Positions 41,467-50,540 of a stretch of DNA of 64,000 bases are shown one piece after another. The translations under genes and the position numbers were made by a program. The notes beneath the pieces were generated by a model that was not told the origin of the DNA, ran no database searches, and saw only the letters and a list, made by a program, of their open reading frames with translations. This stretch comes from an uncultured Enhydrobacter sp. Lineage in GTDB: Bacteria; Pseudomonadota; Gammaproteobacteria; Pseudomonadales; Moraxellaceae. The DNA lies in contig CAMIOS010000002.1 in NCBI GenBank assembly GCA_946222995.1, forward strand, positions 62,001-126,000. Reading direction: 5' to 3'. Numbering within the stretch: position 1 is the stretch's first letter; each line of letters begins with the position of its first letter.

Positions 41467-42396
41467 TTAAAAACTTTTACCAATAAACTGCCGATGATGA
41501 CGAAAATCCTGTCGCCAACCATGATATAAGGCAGGGATACAGAACTTCAATTTTATAATAGAAGGTTTGGTAAAGGTATAAAACCATGTCACTTTGGCTA
41601 TAAATAAAACAGCATGTAGAGACGACTTATATTCTTTAAGATTATAAGTATTGTTACGACACAAACAATATAATTTGATTTTAGAATCGCTATCATTAAA
41701 CTGCATTCTTTTAAACAGCATTGGGGTAGCTATATTGATCGCCGTGGGATGATAAAATTCAATATTGGCTATCGTAGCAATTCTAGCATTTGATTTTTTG
41801 GCACGATGCCAATAATTCATCTCATCGCCCCAAATAAAAAAATTACTTTGCGGATATTCAATTACTTCTATAAGTCTTTTACTCAATAAAATACCATTGA
41901 AAGGAGAAATATGATTATGAATTATATTATCAGTTGCTATAGTGGTTGCCTTATCTTTATTTAGGACTTTCTCACCTCTATAAAAAAAGGGGAATGATAG
42001 ATTTCCTGTCATTTTATCATCTAACACCAAGGGACCATAAAAATCAAAATCTTCTTTATAGGCTAATAACTTCTCCAAACAGTCTTCTGTGGGATAGCCA
42101 TCATCATCCATCAACCATAGCCAGTCAAAGTCTTGCTCATAGCCTAGCTTTACCCCATTATAAAATCCACCTGCCCCACCAGTATTAGTTTGTAAATTGA
42201 TATACTCAAGATTTGGCATTGCCAAAAAGCCTTTTTCTTGTAGCATCTGATACGTGCCATCGGTACTGGCATTGTCAACCACCAATACCTTATCGACTGG
42301 CTGAGTCTGCTGATACAAAGCAGTCAACGTTCGTTGTAATAATGTTTTACGATTAAACGTAACGACAACCGCACATACTGTGGGCGCTTGCTGCAT
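41467..42396 (-). CDS. Glycosyltransferase family 2, paralog next to glf
   Basis: 309 residues. V-V-T-F-N-R, V-D-N-A-S-T-D-G, N-T-G-G-A-G-G-F and L-M-D-D-D-G-Y-P mark it as close kin of the enzyme encoded at 43.6-44.5 kb, with which it shares the W-G-D-E-M/I-N-Y-W-x-R motif. Its stop directly adjoins glf. A galactofuranosyltransferase role is an inference from glf. Confidence 0.83.
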   Translation of the reverse strand: MQQAPTVCAVVVTFNRKTLLQRTLTALYQQTQPVDKVLVVDNASTDGTYQMLQEKGFLAMPNLEYINLQTNTGGAGGFYNGVKLGYEQDFDWLWLMDDDGYPTEDCLEKLLAYKEDFDFYGPLVLDDKMTGNLSFPFFYRGEKVLNKDKATTIATDNIIHNHISPFNGILLSKRLIEVIEYPQSNFFIWGDEMNYWHRAKKSNARIATIANIEFYHPTAINIATPMLFKRMQFNDSDSKIKLYCLCRNNTYNLKEYKSSLHAVLFIAKVTWFYTFTKPSIIKLKFCIPALYHGWRQDFRHHRQFIGKSF

Positions 42397-43545
42397 TTAG
42401 ATCACCTGTTGATAAAATGCCCGTGGCTGACTGTTTTGTATAAAAGCTTTAGCCAGTTCATCCGCAGTTTCTAACGCTTCTTTGATGGTGATATCCATAT
42501 CCAAATAACGATAGGTCGCCAACCGTCCTACAAATGTGACGCCTTGGCTCGCTTCTGCTAATTTGACATATTGCTCTAGCATGGCTTTGTCATTTACAAG
42601 GCGAATCGGATAATAAGGAATATCTTCTGCTTCACATTCACGGCTATATTCGATATAACAAATACTATCTTCATGATTTTCCCAAGGGGCAAAATGCTTG
42701 TGCTCTGTGATACGGGTGAAATCTTGGCTATCATCACAATAGTTAATCACGGCATTGCCTTGCATATCGCCCTCGCCATAGCTAACTTTAAAATCAAGGG
42801 TACGATAGCCCAGACGACCAAGCTGATGATCAAAATAACCATCTAATGCCCCTGTCCAGACGATATGATCATATTGATCTTTTAAGTTAGGTTCAAATTG
42901 GGTATTAAGTTGCAGCTTAATGTTAGGATGATCTAAAATTTTCTCGACAATTTTGGTATAACCCTCTTTGGGCATCCCTTGGTATTTGTGGTTAAAATAA
43001 TTGTCATCGTAATTAAACCGCACTGGCAAGCGTTTAAGAATACTGGCGGGCAGTTCGCTTGGCTGTACGCCCCATTGTTTGATGGTGTAATGCTTAAAAA
43101 AAGCTTCATAAATTGCTTTGCCCACAAACCGCATGGCTTGCTCTTCAAAGGTCTGCGGGTCGGTAATGGTTTTATCGGCTTGCAAGTCGATCAATGCTTC
43201 GGCTTGGGTTGGGTTTAAGGTTTTACCAAACAATTGATTAATGGTATGTAAGTTAATAGGCATTGAATACACTTGCCCGCCTGTGATGGCTTTGACACGG
43301 TTGGTATAGGGCATCATCTTGCCAAATTGGGTTATGTATTGCCATACTCGCTCGTTATCGGTATGGAAGATATGGGGTCCGTATTTGTGTACCATGATGT
43401 CTGTTTGTTCATCACGGTAGGTGTGGCAGTTGCCGGCGATATGGTCACGGCTGTCAATGATGGTAATTTGATGACCGGCTTGGGCAAGTTCGCGACCGAT
43501 AACGGCTCCTGAAAATCCTGCTCCGACGATAAGAATGTGTTTCAT
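42397..43545 (-). CDS. glf: UDP-galactopyranose mutase
   Basis: 382 residues, flavoenzyme that interconverts UDP-galactopyranose and UDP-galactofuranose. I-L-I-V-G-A-G-F-S-G-A-V near the start is the FAD motif; H-K-Y-G-P-H-I-F-H-T near residue 53 and I-K-Q-W-G near 155 are active-site hallmarks, and R-L-A-T-Y-R-Y-L-D-M near 340 is the conserved C-terminal motif. Length is normal. It supplies Galf to the adjoining GT2 enzymes, so the glycan should contain furanose galactose. Confidence 0.97.
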   Translation of the reverse strand: MKHILIVGAGFSGAVIGRELAQAGHQITIIDSRDHIAGNCHTYRDEQTDIMVHKYGPHIFHTDNERVWQYITQFGKMMPYTNRVKAITGGQVYSMPINLHTINQLFGKTLNPTQAEALIDLQADKTITDPQTFEEQAMRFVGKAIYEAFFKHYTIKQWGVQPSELPASILKRLPVRFNYDDNYFNHKYQGMPKEGYTKIVEKILDHPNIKLQLNTQFEPNLKDQYDHIVWTGALDGYFDHQLGRLGYRTLDFKVSYGEGDMQGNAVINYCDDSQDFTRITEHKHFAPWENHEDSICYIEYSRECEAEDIPYYPIRLVNDKAMLEQYVKLAEASQGVTFVGRLATYRYLDMDITIKEALETADELAKAFIQNSQPRAFYQQVI

Positions 43546-43566
43546 TCATAATTCCTAAATTCAAAT

Positions 43567-44520
43567 TCAATAGTCTTCAAAAGATTTTCCAAGATATTCC
43601 TGATGATGAGTGAAATCTTCAAAATAGCCATCTTTCATAGCTTTTGCTGCAATTTTTAATTTTTTTGGTGATGGCTCACTTAAAGAATAGAACCAAACCG
43701 TTTTAAATGTAAACCATGCTACATGTATATTGCTTCTTAAATTTTTATAATTGTAAACATAATTTCTGCAATAACAATAAAGTTTCAAGGGTGAAGGTGG
43801 GTCATTTACAAATTTTTTATTAAACAATATTGGAGCATTATTATTTGGTGCTTTAGGATGATAAAAATAACAATTAGTTAAAGTACCAATTCTAAAGCCT
43901 GCATTTCCACATCTCATCCAATAATTAATTTCATCTCCCCATATAAATAATCGTGGGTCAGGAAAACCAATTTTTGCAACTACATTTCTCTTCACTAAAA
44001 TGCCGTTAAAGGGAGCAATGATATCTTTTATGTAAGTAAAATTATCAGCTTCATTAGAAATTTTAATAGCAGTTTCTTTATTTTCGATTAGACCATCAAA
44101 GTTTGATGAAGGAAATGAAAATGATAAATCCTCGTCTCCATTATCATTTATGACCAAAGGTCCGTATAAGTCAAAAGAATGTTGAGCTTTAAGAAGCGTC
44201 TCTAAACAATCATTCGTAGCTGGATATCCATCGTCATCCATTAACCAAATCCAATCGTAACCTTTTTCATATGCTTGTTTAACACCTTGATAAAATCCTC
44301 CAGCCCCACCTGTATTCTCACTTAAAAGCTCATAAGAAACATTTTTATGTTCAAAATATTTTTTTTCTTCTATAAACTCTTTAGTGCCATCTGTACTTGC
44401 ATTGTCAATTATTAAAATTTCATCTAATATAATTGTTTGTGCTAACAATGCATCTAATGTTCTTGTTAAAAGTTCTTTTCTATTATATGTAACTACGACA
44501 GCACAGATTTTTAAACTCAC
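43567..44520 (-). CDS. Glycosyltransferase family 2, AT-rich paralog
   Basis: 317 residues with the same motif order as the gene at 41.5-42.4 kb: V-V-T-Y-N-R, D-N-A-S-T-D-G, N-T-G-G-A-G-G-F-Y, M-D-D-D-G-Y-P and I-W-G-D-E-I-N-Y-W. The protein is clearly homologous, but the gene is visibly richer in A/T codons (Lys AAA, Ile ATT/ATA, Asn AAT) than glf beside it. This suggests separate acquisition and not a recent tandem duplication. Acceptor and donor unknown; Galf is the leading guess. Confidence 0.83.
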   Translation of the reverse strand: MSLKICAVVVTYNRKELLTRTLDALLAQTIILDEILIIDNASTDGTKEFIEEKKYFEHKNVSYELLSENTGGAGGFYQGVKQAYEKGYDWIWLMDDDGYPATNDCLETLLKAQHSFDLYGPLVINDNGDEDLSFSFPSSNFDGLIENKETAIKISNEADNFTYIKDIIAPFNGILVKRNVVAKIGFPDPRLFIWGDEINYWMRCGNAGFRIGTLTNCYFYHPKAPNNNAPILFNKKFVNDPPSPLKLYCYCRNYVYNYKNLRSNIHVAWFTFKTVWFYSLSEPSPKKLKIAAKAMKDGYFEDFTHHQEYLGKSFEDY

Positions 44521-44529
44521 TAGAATCTC

Positions 44530-46326
44530 CTAATTTAATTTTGAAGCTAAATTTTTAAATTTCATATTACTAGAATTCAATTCTTGAAAAGTTCCCTTAT
44601 CAACAATCTTCCCTTTTTCCATAAAATAAATCACATCACAATTCTCGACAGTCGTAAGCCGATGAGCAATCATAATCAACGTTTTTTGCCCCTTCAAGCC
44701 ATTTACCGCATCCATAAATGCCCGCTCAGTCACATTATCGAGTGCCGCAGTCGCCTCATCCATGACAATCACTTGCGGATTATGGTAGAGCGCCCTAGCA
44801 ATCCCAATTCGCTGCCGCTGACCACCTGATAGCTTAACACCCCGCTCACCTATTTCCGTATTAACACCTTCGGGCAACTCATTTATCAACGATTCTAATT
44901 GGGCAACTTTAATCACATTGGCAAGCTGCTTTTCATCGATTTGGGAAGGCTCAACACCAAAAGCAATATTTGCCTTAATGGATTCATCGGTTAAATAAAT
45001 ATCTTGAGGGATATAGCCAATGCTTTTTTGCCACGATGGTAATATATCTTCAATATTTTTATCATTCAACATAATTTTACCACGTGAAGGTGATAAAAGC
45101 CCTAATATCACATCTATTAAAGTACTTTTACCAGAGCCAGAATGACCCACAAATCCTACACTTTGCCCTGCGCATATGGTCAAATTTATATCTTTTAAAG
45201 TTAGTTTATCACCATAACTAAAATCGACTCGCTCAAGTCTTATGTTATCAAAAATTATAGAGTCTTGTGGCTTATTGACTAATTGGTCTTGCTGTTGTGG
45301 AATTTTTAATAAATCAACCAATAATTCTTCTATCATCGCTTTGGAATATTTAATTGCATTCATTGAGTTTAAAATACGATTCATTGAAGGCAACAATCGC
45401 ATGCCCGCCATACCAAACAAAGACAACATCAAGATAAGCTCACCATTAGTTCTGCCACGCCACAACATAATAAGGGCAAGGCTTAGCATCACCGTCACAA
45501 TCGCCGTTTCCATCAAAAATCGTGGCATATTTTGCATCACTTCAAAACTTTTACGATTCTCAGAAAGATGTTCAACGGCATCATTATAATGCGATACAAA
45601 AAATTCCTGTTTTTGCAGCAGTGTTGTCGTCTTAAAGCTACCTAAACCATGTAATACCTGACGATTAGCAGATGTTTGATGATCTGCAACTTTTGCTCCC
45701 ATGGCTTGAATCTTTTTACGAGTCATCATAAAAATAATGCTCACCATACTCCCTAATAATACAAACACATACAGGGTAGATAACGGATTGACGTACAGCA
45801 AAAAGACAAGTAAAAGTAACACAATAAAGACTTCAGACACCAACATCAAAAACGGCAATAAAAAGATGGTAATCAAATCAAGTGTCAGCTGATTAATATT
45901 ACGAATTAACGTTCCTGTATTTCTATCCAAATGATTTTTATAATCTTCTGTCAAATAAAAACGAAATAGCTTAGTAGCGATAGTGCGATATAACTCATAC
46001 ACAAAATTGGCTTGAAAGCGTTGATTCAAAATAAAATAGCTGTTTTTTAGCCAGTAAATTAAGATAATGGTGCCCGTAATCAATATTAAAAATTGTGTTT
46101 GACTAGCTATTATCTGGTGTGTAACCAAAAAGTGATAAATCGGGGCAATCAGATGGTGATGCGTTACTGAGCTTGGGTTCATCAGTAATGCCAAATACGG
46201 CAAAATAATGCCAATTCCTATTACTTCAAATCCACCGCCAATCAATAACAAAACAAAAATGGCGAGTAAATAGCTTTTTTGCCGATTGCTGAGTATCGAA
46301 TTGAAGAAATGATAAAAACGACTCAA
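44530..46326 (-). CDS. ABC-type glycan flippase (PglK-like), fused permease and ATPase
   Basis: 598 residues. Six membrane segments (1-300) are followed by an ATPase domain: Walker A G-H-S-G-S-G-K-S-T near residue 395, signature L-S-G-G-Q-R-Q-R near 500 and Walker B V-I-V-M-D-E-A near 525. The opening G-G-F-E-V-I-G-I-G-I-I-L-P-Y-L-A resembles PglK, which flips lipid-linked oligosaccharides in Campylobacter. Here it is encoded 9 bases from a GT2 gene and near a TfpO-like ligase. It would work on a half-transporter dimer. Confidence 0.85.
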   Translation of the reverse strand: MSRFYHFFNSILSNRQKSYLLAIFVLLLIGGGFEVIGIGIILPYLALLMNPSSVTHHHLIAPIYHFLVTHQIIASQTQFLILITGTIILIYWLKNSYFILNQRFQANFVYELYRTIATKLFRFYLTEDYKNHLDRNTGTLIRNINQLTLDLITIFLLPFLMLVSEVFIVLLLLVFLLYVNPLSTLYVFVLLGSMVSIIFMMTRKKIQAMGAKVADHQTSANRQVLHGLGSFKTTTLLQKQEFFVSHYNDAVEHLSENRKSFEVMQNMPRFLMETAIVTVMLSLALIMLWRGRTNGELILMLSLFGMAGMRLLPSMNRILNSMNAIKYSKAMIEELLVDLLKIPQQQDQLVNKPQDSIIFDNIRLERVDFSYGDKLTLKDINLTICAGQSVGFVGHSGSGKSTLIDVILGLLSPSRGKIMLNDKNIEDILPSWQKSIGYIPQDIYLTDESIKANIAFGVEPSQIDEKQLANVIKVAQLESLINELPEGVNTEIGERGVKLSGGQRQRIGIARALYHNPQVIVMDEATAALDNVTERAFMDAVNGLKGQKTLIMIAHRLTTVENCDVIYFMEKGKIVDKGTFQELNSSNMKFKNLASKLN

Positions 46327-46362
46327 TGTTTGTTCCCTTGATGCTTCTTACACCCGTTCAAT

Positions 46363-47607
46363 TTATCTCGCCCCAAATCCTGTTAGCATTGTTTGAATCG
46401 TCTTTATCACAATCAAAAAATCTAGGGTAATCGAGAAATTTTTAATATAATAAAAATCGTACTCCAATTTGGTCTGGATATTCTCCACATGTCCCTCGCC
46501 TTGCATCACCTGTGCCCAACCAGAAATCCCAGGCTTGACAATTTGTCGATAAATATAAAAAGGAATTTCTTGCTCCAGCCTTGCTACTTCACTTGGTAAC
46601 TCAGGGCGTGGTCCAATTAAGCTCATATCGCCTTTCAATACGTTATAAAACTGGGGTAACTCATCAATTCGTAGCTTTCGGATGACTCTACCAAAATTTG
46701 TGACACGTATATCATTTAACTGGGTAAGCGGTTGTTTTTGATTTAACGTATCAACTTTCATACTACGAAATTTATACATTTTGAAAGGTTTGCCAGCTTG
46801 TCCAATCCGCTCCTGTACGAATATTATCTTCCCTTCGCTACCAAGCTTTATCAGCAATGCAGTTAATAACATAATAGGTAATACAATTGGTAGACTTAAT
46901 AACACTAGACCAATATCTAGCCAACGTTTTAACCATAAATAGCCTTGTGATGGCTGCAGTGAGCCTAAATCATTTTCATACAGATATTGAATCGGCGAAC
47001 GTCCAGTAAGTGACTCATAAATCTGTAAATAATTGTAAACTGGCATTCCTTTAATAGTTTGTTGTGCCAAAAATCGCTGCCAATTGCCTTCTATTTCTGG
47101 ACTTGATAGGTCGGCCACTATTGCTTCAGGGTTCTTATCTAGAGTGAATGAAGTTAAAGCGTAAAGATTGTAAAGATTAGCTTGATTTAACTGATTAAAC
47201 TCTTTACAACGTCCAAAAGGCAAATAAGCTATTGTAAATTTTTGCTTCTGTGTAAGATATAATTGAAAAACAAGGAAAAATATAGCGCCTATAAAAAAAC
47301 TACTACTCAATTGATATACAGAATAAGAAATTCGAAAAATAATTAAAATGGCAGAAGTTAAAAAAGAAACAACAAATAACAGTGGTAAAATCACTACTAA
47401 TGCTCTTTGACCTGGATACTTAGTTAATTTATCTAAAAGGATAGAGACAACGAATATACAAATAGTAACTATAATTGTACTGTTGATTTGTGGTTGCTCT
47501 ATACGTCTTTCTACTAGATACTCCCACCATAGGAATAATATTGGCAACAAACAGACGATTATCCATCCCATGATGATTCTAGTTGTGGATATTTGCCAAT
47601 TTCTCAT
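46363..47607 (-). CDS. Initiating sugar-phosphate transferase, second copy
   Basis: 414 residues, same architecture as the enzyme at 37.3-38.6 kb: N-terminal membrane segments, then a sugar transferase domain with F-V-Q-E-R-I-G, F-K-M-Y-K-F-R-S-M, R-K-L-R-I-D-E-L-P-Q-F, L-K-G-D-M-S-L-I-G-P-R-P-E and the same C-terminal I-K-T-I-Q-T-M-L-T-G-F-G-A-R. The N-terminal half is much more divergent and AT-rich. Two copies suggest either two glycans or a locus built from two ancestral clusters. Confidence 0.88.
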   Translation of the reverse strand: MRNWQISTTRIIMGWIIVCLLPILFLWWEYLVERRIEQPQINSTIIVTICIFVVSILLDKLTKYPGQRALVVILPLLFVVSFLTSAILIIFRISYSVYQLSSSFFIGAIFFLVFQLYLTQKQKFTIAYLPFGRCKEFNQLNQANLYNLYALTSFTLDKNPEAIVADLSSPEIEGNWQRFLAQQTIKGMPVYNYLQIYESLTGRSPIQYLYENDLGSLQPSQGYLWLKRWLDIGLVLLSLPIVLPIMLLTALLIKLGSEGKIIFVQERIGQAGKPFKMYKFRSMKVDTLNQKQPLTQLNDIRVTNFGRVIRKLRIDELPQFYNVLKGDMSLIGPRPELPSEVARLEQEIPFYIYRQIVKPGISGWAQVMQGEGHVENIQTKLEYDFYYIKNFSITLDFLIVIKTIQTMLTGFGAR

Positions 47608-47668
47608 CTTTTATTAATTAACCAACCAAACGTTTTATAAATATTTAATCTTAACCATCCATAAACTA

Positions 47669-49036
47669 CTATCTGAAAGATTTAGGGGTTAAATTCAACA
47701 CTTTTGCATTCGACCAAAATCGTGGGCCTAAAGAACTATTTGTAGATTCAATTGTATTACCATATTGTAAAATACTATCTTTTAACATAATTAACATTAT
47801 TAGAATAAAGAAACATCCTAACCAATTTGGATAAAAACGATAGAATTTTTTTGGATAGCTTGTGATAATATTACTATCGAAACAATAACGACTAACAAAG
47901 CTTATAAATAGCAACATATCCATTTGACTAACAGGATAGATAGCTGCTCCAGATAATAAACTATTGATTAATAAGGCTATAGTTCCGGCAAAAAGGATTA
48001 ATGGAATTTGTTGATGTACCTTAAACAATTTATAATAACCCAATAGAATAAGAAAAATTACTATAACGCCACTTATTCCCCACTCTACTAATAATTGTAT
48101 AAATAAATTATGCGGATGGCCTACCGATTCAAGATTTATTTGATTATTTAAATTTATAAAGTTTGCACCACCAATACCTGTTATGGGAGCTTGCATCCAA
48201 GTGTCTAGACTACCTAACCACATGGTTTTACGCACATTCGTGTCATTTCTTATTACGGTAGTTACAATCGAAGTGGGCTGTATATGAAGTATCATTTGGT
48301 ACAAAATAAAACTAAATAGGATACTGAGAATTGGAACTTTAATTACCTTATAGCCGCCTCTATAAATTAAAACACTACTAAAAATACCTATTAATATTGC
48401 TAACCAATTCGCTCTCGATGCATCCAACCAGAGCGTTAATAAATAACAGCTACTAATTCCAATTACAGTGATTGTATAACGTCTTAAAAAACTAGGCTGA
48501 TACCATAACAAAAATATACAGGGTAATAATGCATCATCAAAATAACGTATATTACTAAACAGGCCATGCCAAGCTAATGGTAATTGTTGCGATATATATA
48601 ATCCGTAACCGATGAACAGCCACAATACTATCCAAAGTGGAGACAAGCTCATAATAGCCAAAAGCCGCTCTATATTATGCTTATTTATTATTCGTTGTAG
48701 ATCAGATAATATATAGCATACTGTTGTCAAGGCTATCATCCAACATAGATCTAGCAATGCCAATTGATTATCTAATGCTTCATATACACTTAAACTGGTT
48801 AAAATAAAAAAACTAATCAAACCAACAACTTGCTTTTGGGAGGTCTTTATAAAACTTATTGGCCAACAAATTGTATATGTGATGATAATTATTGTCAGTA
48901 TTGCTAGCTGTTGTAACCGCCAACTATCATAATTCGTTGCTCCCCAATGAATGCTAAATTGCAATCCTAAAAAAGATGACATCACGAACAAAACAGGCAA
49001 CATCCAAAGAATGATAGCTATTTTTTTCGTTAACAT
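47669..49036 (-). CDS. Wzy_C-type ligase, TfpO-like pilin glycosyltransferase candidate
   Basis: 455 residues with about 10-12 membrane segments. D-A-S-R-A-N-W near residue 208 and the periplasmic-loop motif G-H-P-H-N-L-F near 309 are Wzy_C-domain hallmarks. It is shorter than PglL and lacks a soluble C-terminal domain. It lies 82 bases after a pilin gene; TfpO/PilO of Pseudomonas and Acinetobacter have the same position directly downstream of pilin and glycosylate the pilin's C-terminal serine. Both pilins here end in Ser. The alternative is an O-antigen polymerase Wzy. Strongly AT-rich. Confidence 0.65.
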   Translation of the reverse strand: MLTKKIAIILWMLPVLFVMSSFLGLQFSIHWGATNYDSWRLQQLAILTIIIITYTICWPISFIKTSQKQVVGLISFFILTSLSVYEALDNQLALLDLCWMIALTTVCYILSDLQRIINKHNIERLLAIMSLSPLWIVLWLFIGYGLYISQQLPLAWHGLFSNIRYFDDALLPCIFLLWYQPSFLRRYTITVIGISSCYLLTLWLDASRANWLAILIGIFSSVLIYRGGYKVIKVPILSILFSFILYQMILHIQPTSIVTTVIRNDTNVRKTMWLGSLDTWMQAPITGIGGANFINLNNQINLESVGHPHNLFIQLLVEWGISGVIVIFLILLGYYKLFKVHQQIPLILFAGTIALLINSLLSGAAIYPVSQMDMLLFISFVSRYCFDSNIITSYPKKFYRFYPNWLGCFFILIMLIMLKDSILQYGNTIESTNSSLGPRFWSNAKVLNLTPKSFR

Positions 49037-49118
49037 TTATCAATGCCTATATCTAACATATCAATATAAATGTATCGCACAAAATTAATCTCTTAAATCC
49101 CGCTAAACTATCAATTAA

Positions 49119-49559
49119 TCATGAAAACGACTTTGGCAATAATTTATCATTTACATTTGTAGTAGGATTTTTTGTAAAGACGCCATTATTCATCATTCCT
49201 AATTTTACAATTTTACCAGCTAATTGAGGTGATACGCCTGTTGAATTAAATGTATAAGTAATAGTACAACCCGATTCGGAATTTTCGTTAGGATTGCCAA
49301 TGGGTATAGCATCATCTATCACAGCGACGCCATATTTTCCGATAATGATATTTTCACTTGCCATAGCACTACTACAATGATTAGTTTGAGTATTCATATT
49401 GATAGCTGTCTTGATACTATCTCCTAGCTGAAACACTTCTGCAACTTGAGCCCGTGCTATATAATCTTGATAAGCAGGTAATGAAATCGCTGCCAAAATT
49501 CCAATAATAGCGACAACAATCATTAACTCAATCAATGTAAAGCCTGCCAGCTTCGGCAT
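49119..49559 (-). CDS. Type IV pilin, second copy
   Basis: 146 residues. A 6-residue leader (M-P-K-L-A-G) is cut before F-T-L-I-E-L, with Glu5 present, by the prepilin peptidase, which also methylates Phe1. A hydrophobic N-terminal helix of about 25 residues follows. Two Cys (near 58 and 97) would close the D-loop. The chain ends in L-L-P-K-S-F-S, almost the same as the other pilin, while the middle is quite different. AAGGAATAATT gives it a good ribosome site. It is downstream of pilA beyond a terminator, so expression probably needs read-through or its own promoter. Confidence 0.93.
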   Translation of the reverse strand: MPKLAGFTLIELMIVVAIIGILAAISLPAYQDYIARAQVAEVFQLGDSIKTAINMNTQTNHCSSAMASENIIIGKYGVAVIDDAIPIGNPNENSESGCTITYTFNSTGVSPQLAGKIVKLGMMNNGVFTKNPTTNVNDKLLPKSFS

Positions 49560-49570
49560 AATTATTCCTT

Positions 49571-49602
49571 AAAAAAAAGATAGACCGAAGCCTATCTTTT
49601 TT
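49571..49602 (-). terminator. Terminator between the two pilin genes
   Basis: On the minus strand GATAGGC-TTCG-GTCTATC forms a 7-bp stem (one G-T pair) with a stable TTCG tetraloop, flanked by A and T runs. It lies 20 bases after the pilA stop. Confidence 0.85.
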
Positions 49603-49622
49603 AATTCTGTGTTACCAAAATA

Positions 49623-50063
49623 TTAAGAGAATGATTTTGGTAAGTATTTAGGATCTACATTAGTTGTAGCGCCTGCATTTTGAATCACGCCATTAGCATT
49701 ATATTTCATGTCAACAACTTTACTAGTAAGTGCACTAGCTACACCAGTCGATTTAAAAGTATATTTTGCACCACAAGCTGCAGTCGTGCCTGAACCTGTT
49801 TGAGTAATTTCGATATCACCATATTTACCAGCGATTTTATCAGCAGCCTGTGCTGTAGTGCCTGCTGGATCTTTAAAGCAGCTACCTGCCTGTAAGTTAT
49901 CAGTAGTAGTAGTTTTTAGACCATCTGCTAAAGTGAAAGCTTCTGATACTTGTGATTTAGCGATATAATCTTGGTATGCTGGAATAGCGATTGCAGCTAA
50001 GATACCAATGATAGCGATAACGATCATTAATTCGATTAGTGTAAAACCTTTTTGTGCGTTCAT
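49623..50063 (-). CDS. pilA: Type IV major pilin PilA
   Basis: 146 residues. Leader M-N-A-Q-K-G, then F-T-L-I-E-L-M-I-V-I-A-I-I-G-I-L-A-A as the assembly helix. Cys in A-G-S-C-F and A-A-C-G-A bound the disulfide region. The C-terminus is K-Y-L-P-K-S-F-S; a terminal Ser is the TfpO glycosylation site in related pilins. The ribosome site GAGGAG and a sigma-54 promoter with a leader of about 119 bases point to high, PilR-type control. Same length as the second pilin but only the ends are alike. It forms the pilus fibre for twitching, adhesion and DNA uptake. Confidence 0.96.
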   Translation of the reverse strand: MNAQKGFTLIELMIVIAIIGILAAIAIPAYQDYIAKSQVSEAFTLADGLKTTTTDNLQAGSCFKDPAGTTAQAADKIAGKYGDIEITQTGSGTTAACGAKYTFKSTGVASALTSKVVDMKYNANGVIQNAGATTNVDPKYLPKSFS

Positions 50064-50192
50064 AATGAACTCCTCTAGTTAGTAAAGGTTGGATAATCTT
50101 ATAGAGTTAGGTGATATAAGCTTATCCAAAGTTTTTAAATCATCAAGGTATTTTTATCTTACTGTTTAACCTTGCCTTCGTGTATTTATTAC

Positions 50193-50208
50193 TGCAGATT
50201 GTATGCCA
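50193..50208 (-). promoter_or_regulatory. Sigma-54 promoter of pilA
   Basis: The minus strand reads TGGCATACAATCTGCA, with GG and GC at the sigma-54 spacing; the -12 half is CTGCA instead of TTGCA. Transcription would start near 50182. Sigma-54 with PilR drives pilA in Pseudomonas and pilin genes in Moraxella. The remaining part of the 477-base gap (50209-50496) is AT-rich, where PilR sites would be expected; I see no clear palindrome. Confidence 0.7.
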
Positions 50209-50496
50209 ACTTTTTGTGTTATAGCTTTAGTAATAAGTAATTTAAAATAAACGGTCATAAATCCTAGATATCGTTTATTACTAGATAGAATTTAAGTTGA
50301 TTTAACCTCTAATCGCTTATTTTGTGTAAATCGATTAAAATTATTATCAGCCACCGAGATTATTTTTTGTCACTATAACAATTTTTGTCACTTATTTGCT
50401 ATTTTTTGGTAATGGTTTTATCAATTATTTCCAGTGAATAAATAAGACATGACCTGCATAAGAAATTCTTATAATTTTTAGATTTTTGTTTGCTAT

Positions 50497-50522
50497 ATAA
50501 AAAACCATCCTTAAGGTTGGTT
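50497..50522 (-). terminator. Terminator of the minor-pilin operon
   Basis: On the minus strand AACCAACC-TTAA-GGATGGTT (one mismatch) is followed by TTTTTTAT, 19 bases after the stop of the last pilin-like gene. Confidence 0.75.
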
Positions 50523-50540
50523 GTTTAGAATGTCGTTTAA

